DNA from: Hellea sp.
GTDB taxonomy: Bacteria; Pseudomonadota; Alphaproteobacteria; Caulobacterales; Maricaulaceae
Reading direction: 5' to 3'
DNA length: 64,000 bases
Assembly: GCA_020629545.1 (NCBI GenBank)
Contig: JAHDDC010000013.1
Coordinates: 1 to 64,000 of the forward strand
The translations under genes and the position numbers were made by a program. Below the pieces are notes generated by a model. It saw nothing but the letters and a program-made list of their open reading frames with translations. It did not search any database and was not told the origin of the DNA. Numbering within the stretch: the stretch's first letter is position 1; each line of letters starts with the position of its first letter. This document shows, piece after piece, positions 45,957 to 57,864 of the stretch.

Positions 45957-46400
45957 TTATCTTTCGGCGTCTAAGTTATCGGGTGCCAGGGTCAAAAACT
46001 TTAATACCGCATCCATTTCGGTCTGCGTCAAGCCTTTGGCTAGTCTTTCATTGAAAATTCGGAAGTCTTCCTGGACCTGTTCGCGTTTTTTCCATCCTAG
46101 ATCAGTTAGTTTGACTTTTCTGCGTCGGCCATCCAGCCCGCCGTGTATGCGTGTAACCAGACCATCTTTCTCCATGCGGTTAACAAGACCTGTTACAGCT
46201 GGATTGTTGCGCCCGATTCCTTCCGCTAGATCAGATAACCCGCATTGATCGTGGAAACCTAGATAAATAAGGACTGATGCTTGAGACGTGCTCAATCCCG
46301 AATTGATTGATAGATGTGCGTCGGCACGTTTGGACAATAGAGTATGTGCCCGGTCAAACCAGAAAAATAGACGCCGATCAATGGGTCTGGCGATGGCCAT
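45957..46400 (-). CDS. MarR-family transcriptional regulator
   Basis: A 147-residue winged helix-turn-helix regulator. LSTSQASVLIYLGFHD, LAEGIGRNNPAVTGLVNRME and the wing DGLVTRIHGGLDGRRRKVKL are clear. I choose ATG 46400 (MAIARPIDRR). The frame runs 6 codons further to a GTG, but that codon lies inside a terminator hairpin. It is the first gene of a run marR-dsbA-MAPEG-pmbA-cysQ fusion-exporter with gaps of 11 bases or less. It probably controls this unit. Confidence 0.88.
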   Translation of the reverse strand: MAIARPIDRRLFFWFDRAHTLLSKRADAHLSINSGLSTSQASVLIYLGFHDQCGLSDLAEGIGRNNPAVTGLVNRMEKDGLVTRIHGGLDGRRRKVKLTDLGWKKREQVQEDFRIFNERLAKGLTQTEMDAVLKFLTLAPDNLDAER

Positions 46401-46425
46401 AAAAAAGCTCCGTATCACGGAGCCT
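46401..46425 (-). terminator. Terminator hairpin carrying the marR ribosome binding site
   Basis: On the minus strand GGCTCCG-TGATA-CGGAGC is followed by TTTTTT and then directly by the marR ATG. The stem is 6 perfect pairs extended by G-T and A-T pairs. It is an intrinsic terminator for the upstream gene, yet the GGAG of its 3' arm is the only Shine-Dalgarno-like sequence for marR. Confidence 0.8.
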
Positions 46426-46459
46426 TAGACTGGAAAGATGTCATTGTGAAGTGTTGCTT

Positions 46460-47098
46460 TTATTGACATTGGCCTTTGTAAAGCACCGTATACTCTTCTG
46501 CTTCGGCTTTGCAGCTATTGCTAAATGTTTTCCGAATGGGAGGGCAGGGGGCTCTCACACACAAGACAGGTTTTTCTGCGCAGACTGGGTCATATTCCAT
46601 CGTGCAAAATCTGCTGTTGTTATCCGGCGCAGAATCTGGTTGCGCGATATCTGGACCCCAGGGATGCCACGGCACACGCGGACGTGGGGCGGGATAATAA
46701 CGAGGCGGCTGAGCATAATAACCCCAGCCATACTGGTAAGGATTGCGCCAAGCTGGCGGCGGATTGCAAATCAATTGTCCATAAGAATAGTAACCGCCAT
46801 AAGCGCAGCTTTGCTGATATTGCGGATAATGCCATGTCGGTGGCTGAGCGGGATGGGTGACATTTGGCACGCATTGTGGTCCCGTTGACGATTCAACGCA
46901 TTTATGGTCTTGTTGACATAAAACATTCGCGCAGCTCAGGGTTTGGGTTTGACAGATTGGGCCGTCAGGCGTGTCTATGCAGCTGCCCGAAGCACAGCGA
47001 ATATTTGCACAATTATAGGTCGGTTTAGTGGCCTCCGCGCTTGCCACCCAAAAAAGAGCGATCCCAATTGCGGTAAGCATGAGATATAAAACGCGCAT
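46460..47098 (-). CDS. Secreted cysteine-rich protein with a Kazal-like domain
   Basis: A 212-residue exported protein. The signal peptide covers about residues 1-24. Two short six-cysteine-like modules follow (CANIRCASGSCIDTPDGPIC and CANVLCQQDHKCVESSTGPQ), resembling follistatin/EGF-type repeats. The middle is rich in Pro, Tyr and Trp. The C terminus has a Kazal-type inhibitor spacing: MEYDPVCAEK, then CVRAPCPP, FSNSCKAEAE and YKGQC. I infer a secreted protease-inhibitor or structural protein. ATG 47098 is chosen because AGGAGG lies 7 bases upstream. Confidence 0.78.
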   Translation of the reverse strand: MRVLYLMLTAIGIALFWVASAEATKPTYNCANIRCASGSCIDTPDGPICQTQTLSCANVLCQQDHKCVESSTGPQCVPNVTHPAQPPTWHYPQYQQSCAYGGYYSYGQLICNPPPAWRNPYQYGWGYYAQPPRYYPAPRPRVPWHPWGPDIAQPDSAPDNNSRFCTMEYDPVCAEKPVLCVRAPCPPIRKTFSNSCKAEAEEYTVLYKGQCQ

Positions 47099-47181
47099 GT
47101 CCAATCCTCCTTGTTCACCTAAATATCACAAGACGGGGCTGAACAAAAACGGAATAGTCGGTTAAGATATTGTTCAGGTAA

Positions 47182-49641
<2,460 letters not shown>

Positions 49642-49708
49642 TTATAACCCTTTAACTCTAGAGGAGTTCGTTGTTAAAAGCGAGCGCAAAACCCAATTCT
49701 AAAGGGCG

Positions 49709-50185
49709 TTATCTGTAAACTGGACGCATGGCGGCCAACTTGAAAACAACGGCACAAACCAAGGATAAGGGTAATGTTACGACCCCCCATAATATGGTTT
49801 GCATCATTAGTCCTGTACTGAACATTTGGGACACAGGAATTTTATCGTTTGCCAAAATAACATAAAAAATTAAGAAAATAACACCAAAAAAAGTTTGAAG
49901 GATTGTCGCTCGGGTCAAGCCAATTTCAAAAATGTCCCAATATGTCACGATCCCGCGAGACTTTATGGCGTCCTGCGTCAGCCAGGCGACAACGGGCGTT
50001 CCGAAAATAAATGCGACAGCTAGGGGCAGGTTCAAAGCTTGATCATAATCAAACTCTTGCTTGGCAAACCCGGACAAAACAATAAGTCCCAATACAACAG
50101 GAATAATCGCCACGTAAAACGCGCCTATTATACCGCTGCGAGATGCCGGTTGCTTGAGTATGTATTTCTTATACATTTGAGCCAT
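49709..50185 (-). CDS. Four-helix membrane protein of unknown function
   Basis: A 158-residue protein with four hydrophobic segments (residues ~18-40, ~50-68, ~88-110, ~125-150) and short basic termini. No family is recognised. The start ATG (MAQMYKKY) is the first in frame. It lies alone upstream of gyrB on the same strand, 94 bases away. It is likely an inner-membrane protein. Confidence 0.6.
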   Translation of the reverse strand: MAQMYKKYILKQPASRSGIIGAFYVAIIPVVLGLIVLSGFAKQEFDYDQALNLPLAVAFIFGTPVVAWLTQDAIKSRGIVTYWDIFEIGLTRATILQTFFGVIFLIFYVILANDKIPVSQMFSTGLMMQTILWGVVTLPLSLVCAVVFKLAAMRPVYR

Positions 50186-50269
50186 CTGAACTTTGACGGC
50201 TATATTCTTAAAAAACTATGGCAAGTTTATGACAGAAACTGAAATTGCGAAGTTAAAGTTAAGTTTTGG

Positions 50270-51118
50270 TTACCGGTTTAATCCGCGTTTCTCATGAGCA
50301 ATAAATAGCGTCGGAATGCCTGTCGAATGGCTTTTCACTGTAAAAACTTGTGAACCCGGTTTTCGGCCGGTCCGGATGTCGGAAAGGTGAACATCGGCGT
50401 CTTTAAGGCGCCTGTGAGCGGCTTTCAGGTCATCGACTTTCCAAGTTAGTCCCCATATTGAATCAAGGTCGGCCGCGTCATGTGGCTCATCTAATTTGTA
50501 GATGATTTCCAAGGTTAATCCGCCGATACGAAAAAACAAAAACCGGGTTTGAAAATCCTCAATTGTACGGTCGAGCGCAAAACGAAGGCCGAGTCTACCG
50601 CCATAATGGGCAATCGTTCGCTCAGGATTCGGCGTATTAATAACTAAATGATCTAGGGCCAATCCATTGGGCACTGTTATCGGGGGATGTTCTGAGCCAT
50701 TCTGCAGAACAAAAGTCTTAATCCCTGCGCAGCTATTGTCGGAACAACGCAACCTTCGCCAGTTTCGTTCAGATCGCGAGATTAAATTCACGCTTTGCCC
50801 GTCACTGATATCTGATGGACTTAGGCCGCGCCGCGCTAATACATGATGAGCGTTTTCGATATCATCCGTAGCAAATGCCAGAGATGTCAGCACACCGTCA
50901 TTCCCACCTAAAATTTCTTCAAACCGACTTGCCGCGTCGCTTCCGTGAGTTGGCGCGAGAATTTCAAATCCGGTGTTTCCGGTCCTGAACAAGGCACTTT
51001 GGGTGTGATCATTTTTAGACAGCCAGTCAGGGGGCACGCCAAAAAGAGCTGTATATTCGGACTTGGCGGTTTCAAAATCCCGACAGAGCAAAACAATGTG
51101 ATCAAGCGCAATAAGCAT
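50270..51118 (-). CDS. VOC (glyoxalase/dioxygenase fold) protein, two-domain
   Basis: A 282-residue protein with two VOC-type halves. The first begins LDHIVLLCRDFETAKSEY and the second LDHLVINTPNPERTIAHYGG near residue 178, with FFRIGGLTLEIIYKL following. Metal-ligand His and Glu positions are present at the start and end of each half. The function within the fold (lyase, dioxygenase, isomerase) cannot be told. It is divergent from the DUF3667-like gene. Confidence 0.78.
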   Translation of the reverse strand: MLIALDHIVLLCRDFETAKSEYTALFGVPPDWLSKNDHTQSALFRTGNTGFEILAPTHGSDAASRFEEILGGNDGVLTSLAFATDDIENAHHVLARRGLSPSDISDGQSVNLISRSERNWRRLRCSDNSCAGIKTFVLQNGSEHPPITVPNGLALDHLVINTPNPERTIAHYGGRLGLRFALDRTIEDFQTRFLFFRIGGLTLEIIYKLDEPHDAADLDSIWGLTWKVDDLKAAHRRLKDADVHLSDIRTGRKPGSQVFTVKSHSTGIPTLFIAHEKRGLNR

Positions 51119-51202
51119 AATTCTGATTGGCGGACGGAAATATTAATTGCAATGTTTTCTGTCGGAAAATTTTATGTCATAAAGGATCCGAGCGGAGGGC
51201 AT

Positions 51203-52393
51203 ATGATCGAAACGGAAGTAGATGCGACCGAAGTGGCCGTTGTTGCGGCAATGCTGGCGTCCGATAATGTGCCTGATCAAAATCAAGACGTTAAATGTTT
51301 CTCGTGCAAGGCCCCAATGAAAGGTTTATATTGCACCGAATGCGGGCAAAAGAACGACAATTATCGTCGATCGATTTTTGCATTAGCGGGCGAACTCATC
51401 GGATCTATTTTTTCCTTGGACTCTCGATTGTGGCGTAGCTGGGCGGCATTGTTATTTCGGCCCGGTTTGGTAGCTCGCCAATTTGCCGATGGGCGGCGAT
51501 CCCACTGGTCCTCTCCGGTTCGGGTTTATTTGGCCATGTCGATCATTTTGTTTGGCTTCATGAACTGGACCAATACACACCTAGTGAGTGTCGATATTGA
51601 GGCCAAAGTTAAAGATGGGATTGTTAAGCCATTGGATGAAATGGTTTTTGAGGATCTGGAGACAGATTGGGATATCAATTTTTTTGAACGACAACGCGAT
51701 ATTGACGCGCGAAATGAAGATCGTAATTTTGATCTCTTGAAAATCTGGTTGGCGGGCAGGTCTGAAAAAACACAAGCAGAGGCCGCCGCCATACTCGGAG
51801 ACGTTACCGATGAAGTTGACGAGAAGATCCAAACTGCAATCCAAGAAGGTGAAGAGGTTCCCGAGATCATTCAAAATCTTCCGACGATTGGCATTCAAAC
51901 GGATACGGAAAATGCGGATGGAGGGATTATACTAAATGGCGAAAGCTTTGGGGGCGCTCAGAATCAAGACGCTTTAATGCGTTTTATTAAAAATCCGGCA
52001 ATTGTGACGTCGAGTTTCAATAAGTGGCTGCCGCGCTTAATGTTTATCATGATGCCATTTACAATGTTATTTGGAGCTTTGTTTATCCGGGATAAGAAAA
52101 AGGGACTTCTTTTCGATCATCTTGTCCATGCAGCCTATATCCATGGCTTCGCGTTTTTCTTGTTTTTGTCAGGAATACTACTCTCCAAAGTTTTTCCCGG
52201 CGGGCCAGTATTTCAAGGCATTTTTATTTTGCTTTTAATCTATCTGCCCCTGTCTCTCAAAAAAATGTTTGGTCGGGGGTGGTTTAAAACCTTCCTGGCA
52301 TCCTATGCCGTCGGGTTTATGTATTTGTTGATCGTCTCAATTGCATTGCTTTCCCTTATGAGCTGGGATGTTTCACAGGCAATGGCTGTATAA
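51203..52393 (+). CDS. DUF3667-like membrane protein with zinc ribbon
   Basis: A protein of about 396 residues. An N-terminal zinc ribbon (CFSCKAPMKGLYCTECGQKN, residues ~32-51) precedes a conserved DUF3667-type block SLDSRLWRSWAALLFRPG and a run of five transmembrane segments, the first near FLAMSIILFGFMNW-like sequence. A charged, presumably soluble insert of about 130 residues follows the first helix. Start ATG 51203 has GGAGGG 3-4 bases upstream, a short spacing; ATG 51152 is an alternative. Its function is unknown. It converges with the helicase gene, 15 bases apart. Confidence 0.75.
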   Translation: MIETEVDATEVAVVAAMLASDNVPDQNQDVKCFSCKAPMKGLYCTECGQKNDNYRRSIFALAGELIGSIFSLDSRLWRSWAALLFRPGLVARQFADGRRSHWSSPVRVYLAMSIILFGFMNWTNTHLVSVDIEAKVKDGIVKPLDEMVFEDLETDWDINFFERQRDIDARNEDRNFDLLKIWLAGRSEKTQAEAAAILGDVTDEVDEKIQTAIQEGEEVPEIIQNLPTIGIQTDTENADGGIILNGESFGGAQNQDALMRFIKNPAIVTSSFNKWLPRLMFIMMPFTMLFGALFIRDKKKGLLFDHLVHAAYIHGFAFFLFLSGILLSKVFPGGPVFQGIFILLLIYLPLSLKKMFGRGWFKTFLASYAVGFMYLLIVSIALLSLMSWDVSQAMAV

Positions 52394-52408
52394 TTGTTTT
52401 AATTGCTA

Positions 52409-54097
52409 TTATGGCTTGGAGGCTTTGCGAGCCGCGCTCGCACCAGGTTTGGGCTTGCGTTTAAATTTGACTTTTCCGTTTCGGTTTTGTCTCGATTTCG
52501 AACCCGATCCTTTGCGTTTAGGGGGCTGCAAGCCATCATCGCGGTCGCCATATGCTGAGCGCTTTTTAAAAGGCTTTCGCTCCGATTTGCTTGTGCTTGA
52601 CGTGTCTTTATTTGGCTTGCCGGTTTCCTGGGATGAACCACTTTTATGGGAGCCTGGGCGCCTCTTATGGGCGTGCTTTGACTGCGGTTTATCGTTTTTG
52701 GCTTGTGTGCCTTCCGATGTATGATGCGTTTCAGTTTGATGTCGTTTGTTGCGTTTAGATTTATTATTCTTTTTGGGGCTACTAGCCTTACCTGCGTCAT
52801 TGGTTTCTGGGGTCTTGGTCTTTACGCCTTCGCTTTTATCGGCAGTCTTTTTCTTCTTTGGAAATTTTTTACGGCGCGGATCCTGGCGCGGTTTATGGAC
52901 AGCTTCGGCTTTGTCAGGTTTAGGCAGGGGCGAACGCTTTTTTACCTCTGCAGCCTTGGCGTTGAAGTTTTCGGGTAACGGGTCTACCTGGATTTGAACT
53001 TTAAGGAGCTTTTGAATGCTTTTGAGGTAGCTGCGTTCTTCTGTATCCACAAAAGCAACGGCGCGGCCTTCGCGTCCGGCGCGTCCGGTTCTACCAATAC
53101 GGTGAACATATTGTTCAGGAACATTGGGAATTTCAAAATTGAAAACATGCGTGATCCCTTCAATATCGATACCGCGCGCCGCAATGTCGGTTGCCACCAG
53201 GAATCTGACCCGTGCTTCACGGAATGCTGTGAGAGCGCGCGTGCGCTGTCCCTGACTTTTATTTCCGTGGATAGCCACAGCCTCAATGCCGACCTTGGCC
53301 AAACGTTTGACGACACGGTCGGCACCATGCTTGGTTCGCGTAAATATCAGGGCTCTTTCAATCGCCTTATCGAGCAATTTAATCGACAATAGGTCTTGCT
53401 TTTCTTTCTTGTCCACAAAAATGACCGACTGCAAGACTTTCTCCGCTGTCGTGTTGGGCGGCGCGACGGATACATGGATGGGATCTGTTAGAAATTGAGC
53501 CGCAAGTTTTTTTATCTGCGGAGTCATTGTCGCAGAAAAAAACAATGTCTGACGCTCTTTCGGGAGGTGGGGGACGATCTGCCTTAAGGCATGGATAAAG
53601 CCCATATCCATCATCTGATCGGCTTCATCCAGAATAAGAACTTCTATATCATTCAAGCGCACATCTTTACGGTTCATCAGGTCAATCAGTCGCCCGGGCG
53701 TGGCGACCAATACATCATTACCGCGCACAAGTTTTTTGATTTGCCGCTGGATCGGAACGCCTCCGAATATGCAAGCCACAGTCAATTCAGGCATGCAAAC
53801 TCCGTAATCGCGAACCGATACTGCAATTTGCGAGGCCAGCTCGCGGGTCGGGGCCAGGATCAATACGCGTGCCCCGCGCTTCGGTGCATGCTTGGGTGTA
53901 TTCGCAATATGGCTAAGGGTCGGCAATGAGAAGGCCGCTGTCTTGCCTGTGCCTGTCTGCGCGATCCCCATCAAGTCCCGCCCGTTCACAACGTCCGGTA
54001 TGGCTTTGGCCTGGATGGGTGTTGGCGTCGTATAGTCCAGCCTCTCCAGAGCTTTCTGCACTGGGGCGGCTAGGTTTAACGATTTAAAAAGGCTCAT
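52409..54097 (-). CDS. DEAD-box RNA helicase, RhlE-like
   Basis: A 562-residue ATP-dependent RNA helicase. Motifs are in order: Q-motif FKSLNLAAPVQKALERLDY, AQTGTGKTAAF near residue 46, PTRELASQ, ILDEADQMMDMGF near 153, FFSAT, and HRIGRTGRAGREG near 331. From about residue 385 the tail is very rich in Lys, Pro, Ser and Arg and low in complexity, suited to RNA binding. The leader contains a small AGCCT-TCTG-AGGCT hairpin. It follows an RRM protein gene, a pairing typical of cold-adapted RNA remodelling. Confidence 0.93.
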   Translation of the reverse strand: MSLFKSLNLAAPVQKALERLDYTTPTPIQAKAIPDVVNGRDLMGIAQTGTGKTAAFSLPTLSHIANTPKHAPKRGARVLILAPTRELASQIAVSVRDYGVCMPELTVACIFGGVPIQRQIKKLVRGNDVLVATPGRLIDLMNRKDVRLNDIEVLILDEADQMMDMGFIHALRQIVPHLPKERQTLFFSATMTPQIKKLAAQFLTDPIHVSVAPPNTTAEKVLQSVIFVDKKEKQDLLSIKLLDKAIERALIFTRTKHGADRVVKRLAKVGIEAVAIHGNKSQGQRTRALTAFREARVRFLVATDIAARGIDIEGITHVFNFEIPNVPEQYVHRIGRTGRAGREGRAVAFVDTEERSYLKSIQKLLKVQIQVDPLPENFNAKAAEVKKRSPLPKPDKAEAVHKPRQDPRRKKFPKKKKTADKSEGVKTKTPETNDAGKASSPKKNNKSKRNKRHQTETHHTSEGTQAKNDKPQSKHAHKRRPGSHKSGSSQETGKPNKDTSSTSKSERKPFKKRSAYGDRDDGLQPPKRKGSGSKSRQNRNGKVKFKRKPKPGASAARKASKP

Positions 54098-54202
54098 ATT
54101 GGCTTTCGGGGGATTAACGAAAGCCTCAGAAGGCTCCGCTTCCGTTTTTTTTGATCGAGCCTTGCGCGCGGCCTATAGCGCTTGGGCCAGTGTGTCAAAT
54201 GA

Positions 54203-54478
54203 CTAAGTCTTAAAGTCTTGCTCTGGTGACGGCGTGGATATTTTCTGGGCGCGCTTGACCCGAATTCGTGCGCCTTCCAATTCAATGTTATTGAGGGTTT
54301 TTATGGCGACTTTAGCCTCACCGGCTTTCGGCATTTCGACAAAGGCAAACCCCTTGGACGCTCCAGAGGTTTCATCCATGATCAGCTTGCAATATTGAAC
54401 CGTCCCAAAAGGCAAAAATTTGGATTTAATCGTCTCTTCGGTCGTGAGGCGTGCGAGATTTCGGACGAGGATTTTCAT
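54203..54478 (-). CDS. RRM-type RNA-binding protein
   Basis: A 91-residue single RNA recognition motif. RNP2 is ILVRNL at residues 3-8 and RNP1 is KGFAFVEM near residue 42, with MDETSGASKGF before it. Such small glycine-poor RRM proteins in bacteria are often cold-inducible. The 3' end lies 105 bases before the DEAD-box helicase gene on the same strand, so the two may act together on structured RNA. Confidence 0.88.
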   Translation of the reverse strand: MKILVRNLARLTTEETIKSKFLPFGTVQYCKLIMDETSGASKGFAFVEMPKAGEAKVAIKTLNNIELEGARIRVKRAQKISTPSPEQDFKT

Positions 54479-54576
54479 GGCTTTTCCTTGGCTTGCGCCG
54501 AGCGATAAGGGTCTTGCGATCCGAAAGCAATGCTTTGGTTGAATGGTTACTAGACAGAAAAGGAGTTCCGAGAGTT

Positions 54577-54978
54577 TTACGTGCCGCTTTGTCTGATGGC
54601 GCGCAAAAATCCCTCTTTATCCTTGGGGGATATAAGGACTCTCTTATTATCGCCATATTTGATCTCGAGCCTGTCCAGGGAAAGGGCTGGACTGGATAAT
54701 AGACTGCGGCTTGGAAGGGCGGACCGGATTTCGGCTAAGGGAATTCGAAGCGTATATAGCCCGCCATGAACCACCAGCTTTTCTGTATCGACCTTGTAAC
54801 GGGTTGCCCAAAACAGCCAGCCCATAAATGCGACGAGCAATATTGTTATCAATCCCGTAATAAGGGGGTCCGAGGGGTTCTTAGGTTCATTCATTAGGAC
54901 CAGCGCCACCGGCAATAACAAGGCTGCTCCTAATACTAGAATAAGCCACAGATCAATTTTTGAACGAAAGGTTGTCAT
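54577..54978 (-). CDS. PH-like domain membrane protein
   Basis: A protein of about 133 residues from ATG 54978 (MTTFRSKIDLW). Two hydrophobic helices (residues ~10-30 and ~42-62) are followed by a small beta-rich domain, TEKLVVHGGLYTLRIPLAEI and the rest, of the bacterial PH-like kind (YdbT-like). The frame extends 27 codons upstream without a ribosome binding site. Its role is unknown; membrane-anchored bPH proteins are thought to regulate or assemble at membranes. Confidence 0.65.
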   Translation of the reverse strand: MTTFRSKIDLWLILVLGAALLLPVALVLMNEPKNPSDPLITGLITILLVAFMGWLFWATRYKVDTEKLVVHGGLYTLRIPLAEIRSALPSRSLLSSPALSLDRLEIKYGDNKRVLISPKDKEGFLRAIRQSGT

Positions 54979-55018
54979 GGGAAAGCTTCTAGCACAGATA
55001 GACAAAACTTTCAACTTT

Positions 55019-55036
55019 CCCCTCCTTATGGAGGGG
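55019..55036. repeat. Palindromic element CCCCTCC/GGAGGGG
   Basis: A perfect 7-base inverted repeat around TTAT. It resembles the longer palindrome at 55324 and lies on the other side of the broken SEC-C gene, like a short repetitive extragenic element. Confidence 0.6.
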
Positions 55037-55049
55037 GATTGATGTTTAG

Positions 55050-55300
55050 CTATCGCCAATAGTCATGACGATTGGCTCCGTCATGCTTCCCTGATTTCAG
55101 GCAACATCTCTTGAAAGCTTTTCGCCGAGCCGCAAGGGCAGGGATCGTTGCGGCCGAGCTTCTCAATCAGTTCGATCTGCCCGCCCTTGATCGTACGGTA
55201 TCCGCGCTTGACCTGAGTTTCTGACGGGAAGCCTTTACGGCGTTTGGACGTGACCTCGAAAGCAAGGATCGTCAGGATTATGTTTGATGTATTTTGGCAT
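55050..55300 (-). pseudogene. SEC-C motif small protein, broken by two +1 shifts
   Basis: ATG 55300 with GGAGG 5 bases upstream starts [18 protein letters not shown] and soon meets a stop. The next frame then reads [19 protein letters not shown] and [21 protein letters not shown], the first half of a SEC-C zinc motif. The final [11 protein letters not shown], which completes that motif, lies in the third frame, ending at a TAG at 55050. Removing one base near 55245 and one in CTTTCAAG near 55113 restores an 85-residue protein. Either a true pseudogene or two sequencing errors. SEC-C proteins bind zinc and are linked to SecA or ribosomes. Confidence 0.7.
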
Positions 55301-55323
55301 GATAGCCTCCATTTAAAGAAACT

Positions 55324-55404
55324 CCCTCCCCCTTGCGGGGAGGGATATAAAATCCCGGCATCTAATGCCGGAATGACGATTGTGTTTGTCCCCATTTTGT
55401 GGGG
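55324..55404. repeat. Three adjacent palindromes, REP-like
   Basis: CCCTCCCC-CTTGC-GGGGAGGG (55324-55344), CCGGCAT-CTA-ATGCCGG (55355-55371) and CCCCA-TTTTG-TGGGG (55390-55404) stand in a row. This type of CGGCAT palindrome next to a TCATTCC-like stretch is a widespread repetitive extragenic class. The block supplies the last residues of the gene at 55362. Confidence 0.75.
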
Positions 55405-55787
55405 GTACTTTTGCGGGGCTTGGCAATGACCTGATAATCATCCCGATATAAAATCCGTCCCGGATTATCGGTACGAGATTCAGTGACCCAGATATCACCA
55501 GCGCGCAATATATCGACCATACGGCGAGTACGCCGGATCATGGTTGTCGCGTCATCGCGAAACCAGCAGATGCCGACATTAGCGCCGCAATAGTCAAAGT
55601 GATGATCATCCGGAGAGGGCAGGTTTTTTTTAAACCAGTCCATCTCTTTCATCAGTTCATCAACCAGATATGGCTCCATCAATTGGTCATCCCTTGCCAT
55701 AAAGGCGGTCTGAAATATCCCATAATCACAATTGCTGACGCGCGATGCCCCGCGGGTCGGGAAAGGCCCGATAAACCGCAGATACAT
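55362..55787 (-). CDS. Unknown 141-residue protein with a repeat-derived tail
   Basis: Conserved-looking soluble protein: [56 protein letters not shown] and [17 protein letters not shown] have seen similar sequences called hypothetical but cannot name a family. After IAKPR the last 16 residues ([16 protein letters not shown]) are read from the palindromic block, so the natural end was probably near residue 125. It is preceded by a terminator-like hairpin and a short leader frame. Confidence 0.65.
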   Translation of the reverse strand: MYLRFIGPFPTRGASRVSNCDYGIFQTAFMARDDQLMEPYLVDELMKEMDWFKKNLPSPDDHHFDYCGANVGICWFRDDATTMIRRTRRMVDILRAGDIWVTESRTDNPGRILYRDDYQVIAKPRKSTPTKWGQTQSSFRH

Positions 55788-55812
55788 TGGATAGTCTCCA
55801 AAATGTGTTTTG

Positions 55813-55840
55813 AAAAAGCGCAGGCCTTTCGGCCAAGCGC
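55813..55840 (-). terminator. Terminator-like hairpin upstream of the unknown gene
   Basis: On the minus strand GCGC-TT-GGCC-GAAA-GGCC-T-GCGC, a stem with a GNRA-type tetraloop, is followed by TTTTT. It ends about 25 bases before the start of the gene at 55787, so it could stop an unseen upstream transcript or act as an attenuator. Confidence 0.6.
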
Positions 55841-55853
55841 GAGGCTCTTAAGA

Positions 55854-55895
55854 CTAGCCTATGGACGGCGGGATGATATGCGCAATGAAATACAT
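55854..55895 (-). CDS. Candidate 13-residue leader peptide
   Basis: ATG 55895 with GAGG 5 bases upstream opens MYFIAHIIPPSIG followed by TAG. It lies just ahead of the terminator-like hairpin. A TTGACT hexamer stands near 55945 in the minus direction, with a weak -10. Short and possibly accidental. Confidence 0.3.
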   Translation of the reverse strand: MYFIAHIIPPSIG

Positions 55896-56017
55896 GGCGG
55901 CCTCAATTAGTTTCAGGCGCGTCGGTAGGCAATGGTGTTACCCAAGTCAATAATTTTATGAGTTCCTGCTCTTGGCGAGAGCGGTGCATATTTTAAAGTC
56001 GGTGCTTAATCGATAAC
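55896..56017. other. Gap with no recognised gene
   Basis: Between the leader frame and the groEL terminator I see no convincing reading frame. The only item is the TTGACT hexamer near 55945 (minus), a possible -35 element. Confidence 0.5.
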
Positions 56018-56043
56018 AAAAAAGCAGGCCCGAAAGCCTGCTT
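56018..56043 (-). terminator. Intrinsic terminator of groEL
   Basis: On the minus strand GCAGGC-TTTCGG-GCCTGC is followed by TTTTTT. A-T pairs extend the stem on both sides. It lies 128 bases past the groEL stop and closes the groESL operon. Confidence 0.9.
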
Positions 56044-56070
56044 GAAACGTTTGTCCGAAGTATTTTCAAC

Positions 56071-56124
56071 CGGCGCCTAAATTTTGATCCTCGATCAAAT
56101 TTTCAGCTTTGCTGATCAGCGCCG
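56071..56124. ncRNA. Predicted three-way junction RNA element after groEL
   Basis: An outer stem CGGCGC (56071-56076) with GCGCCG (56119-56124) encloses two hairpins. One is TTTTGATC-CTC-GATCAAA and its extension (56079-56103), the other TCAGC-TTT-GCTGA (56103-56115). The element is in the groEL 3' untranslated region, before the terminator. It was drawn by eye, not folded. Confidence 0.5.
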
Positions 56125-56151
56125 ATTGTAAAAACATTCTTCGGCATGTCC

Positions 56152-57838
<1,687 letters not shown>

Positions 57839-57864
57839 TCAGAATTTAAAAAAGAGCGTCTGCC

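Noticed and set aside
55081-55395. A 104-codon minus frame that looks like a whole SEC-C protein
   Set aside because: Its N-terminal third is translated palindrome sequence, and its C terminus misses the KRCC end, which lies in another frame. The broken-gene reading explains more.
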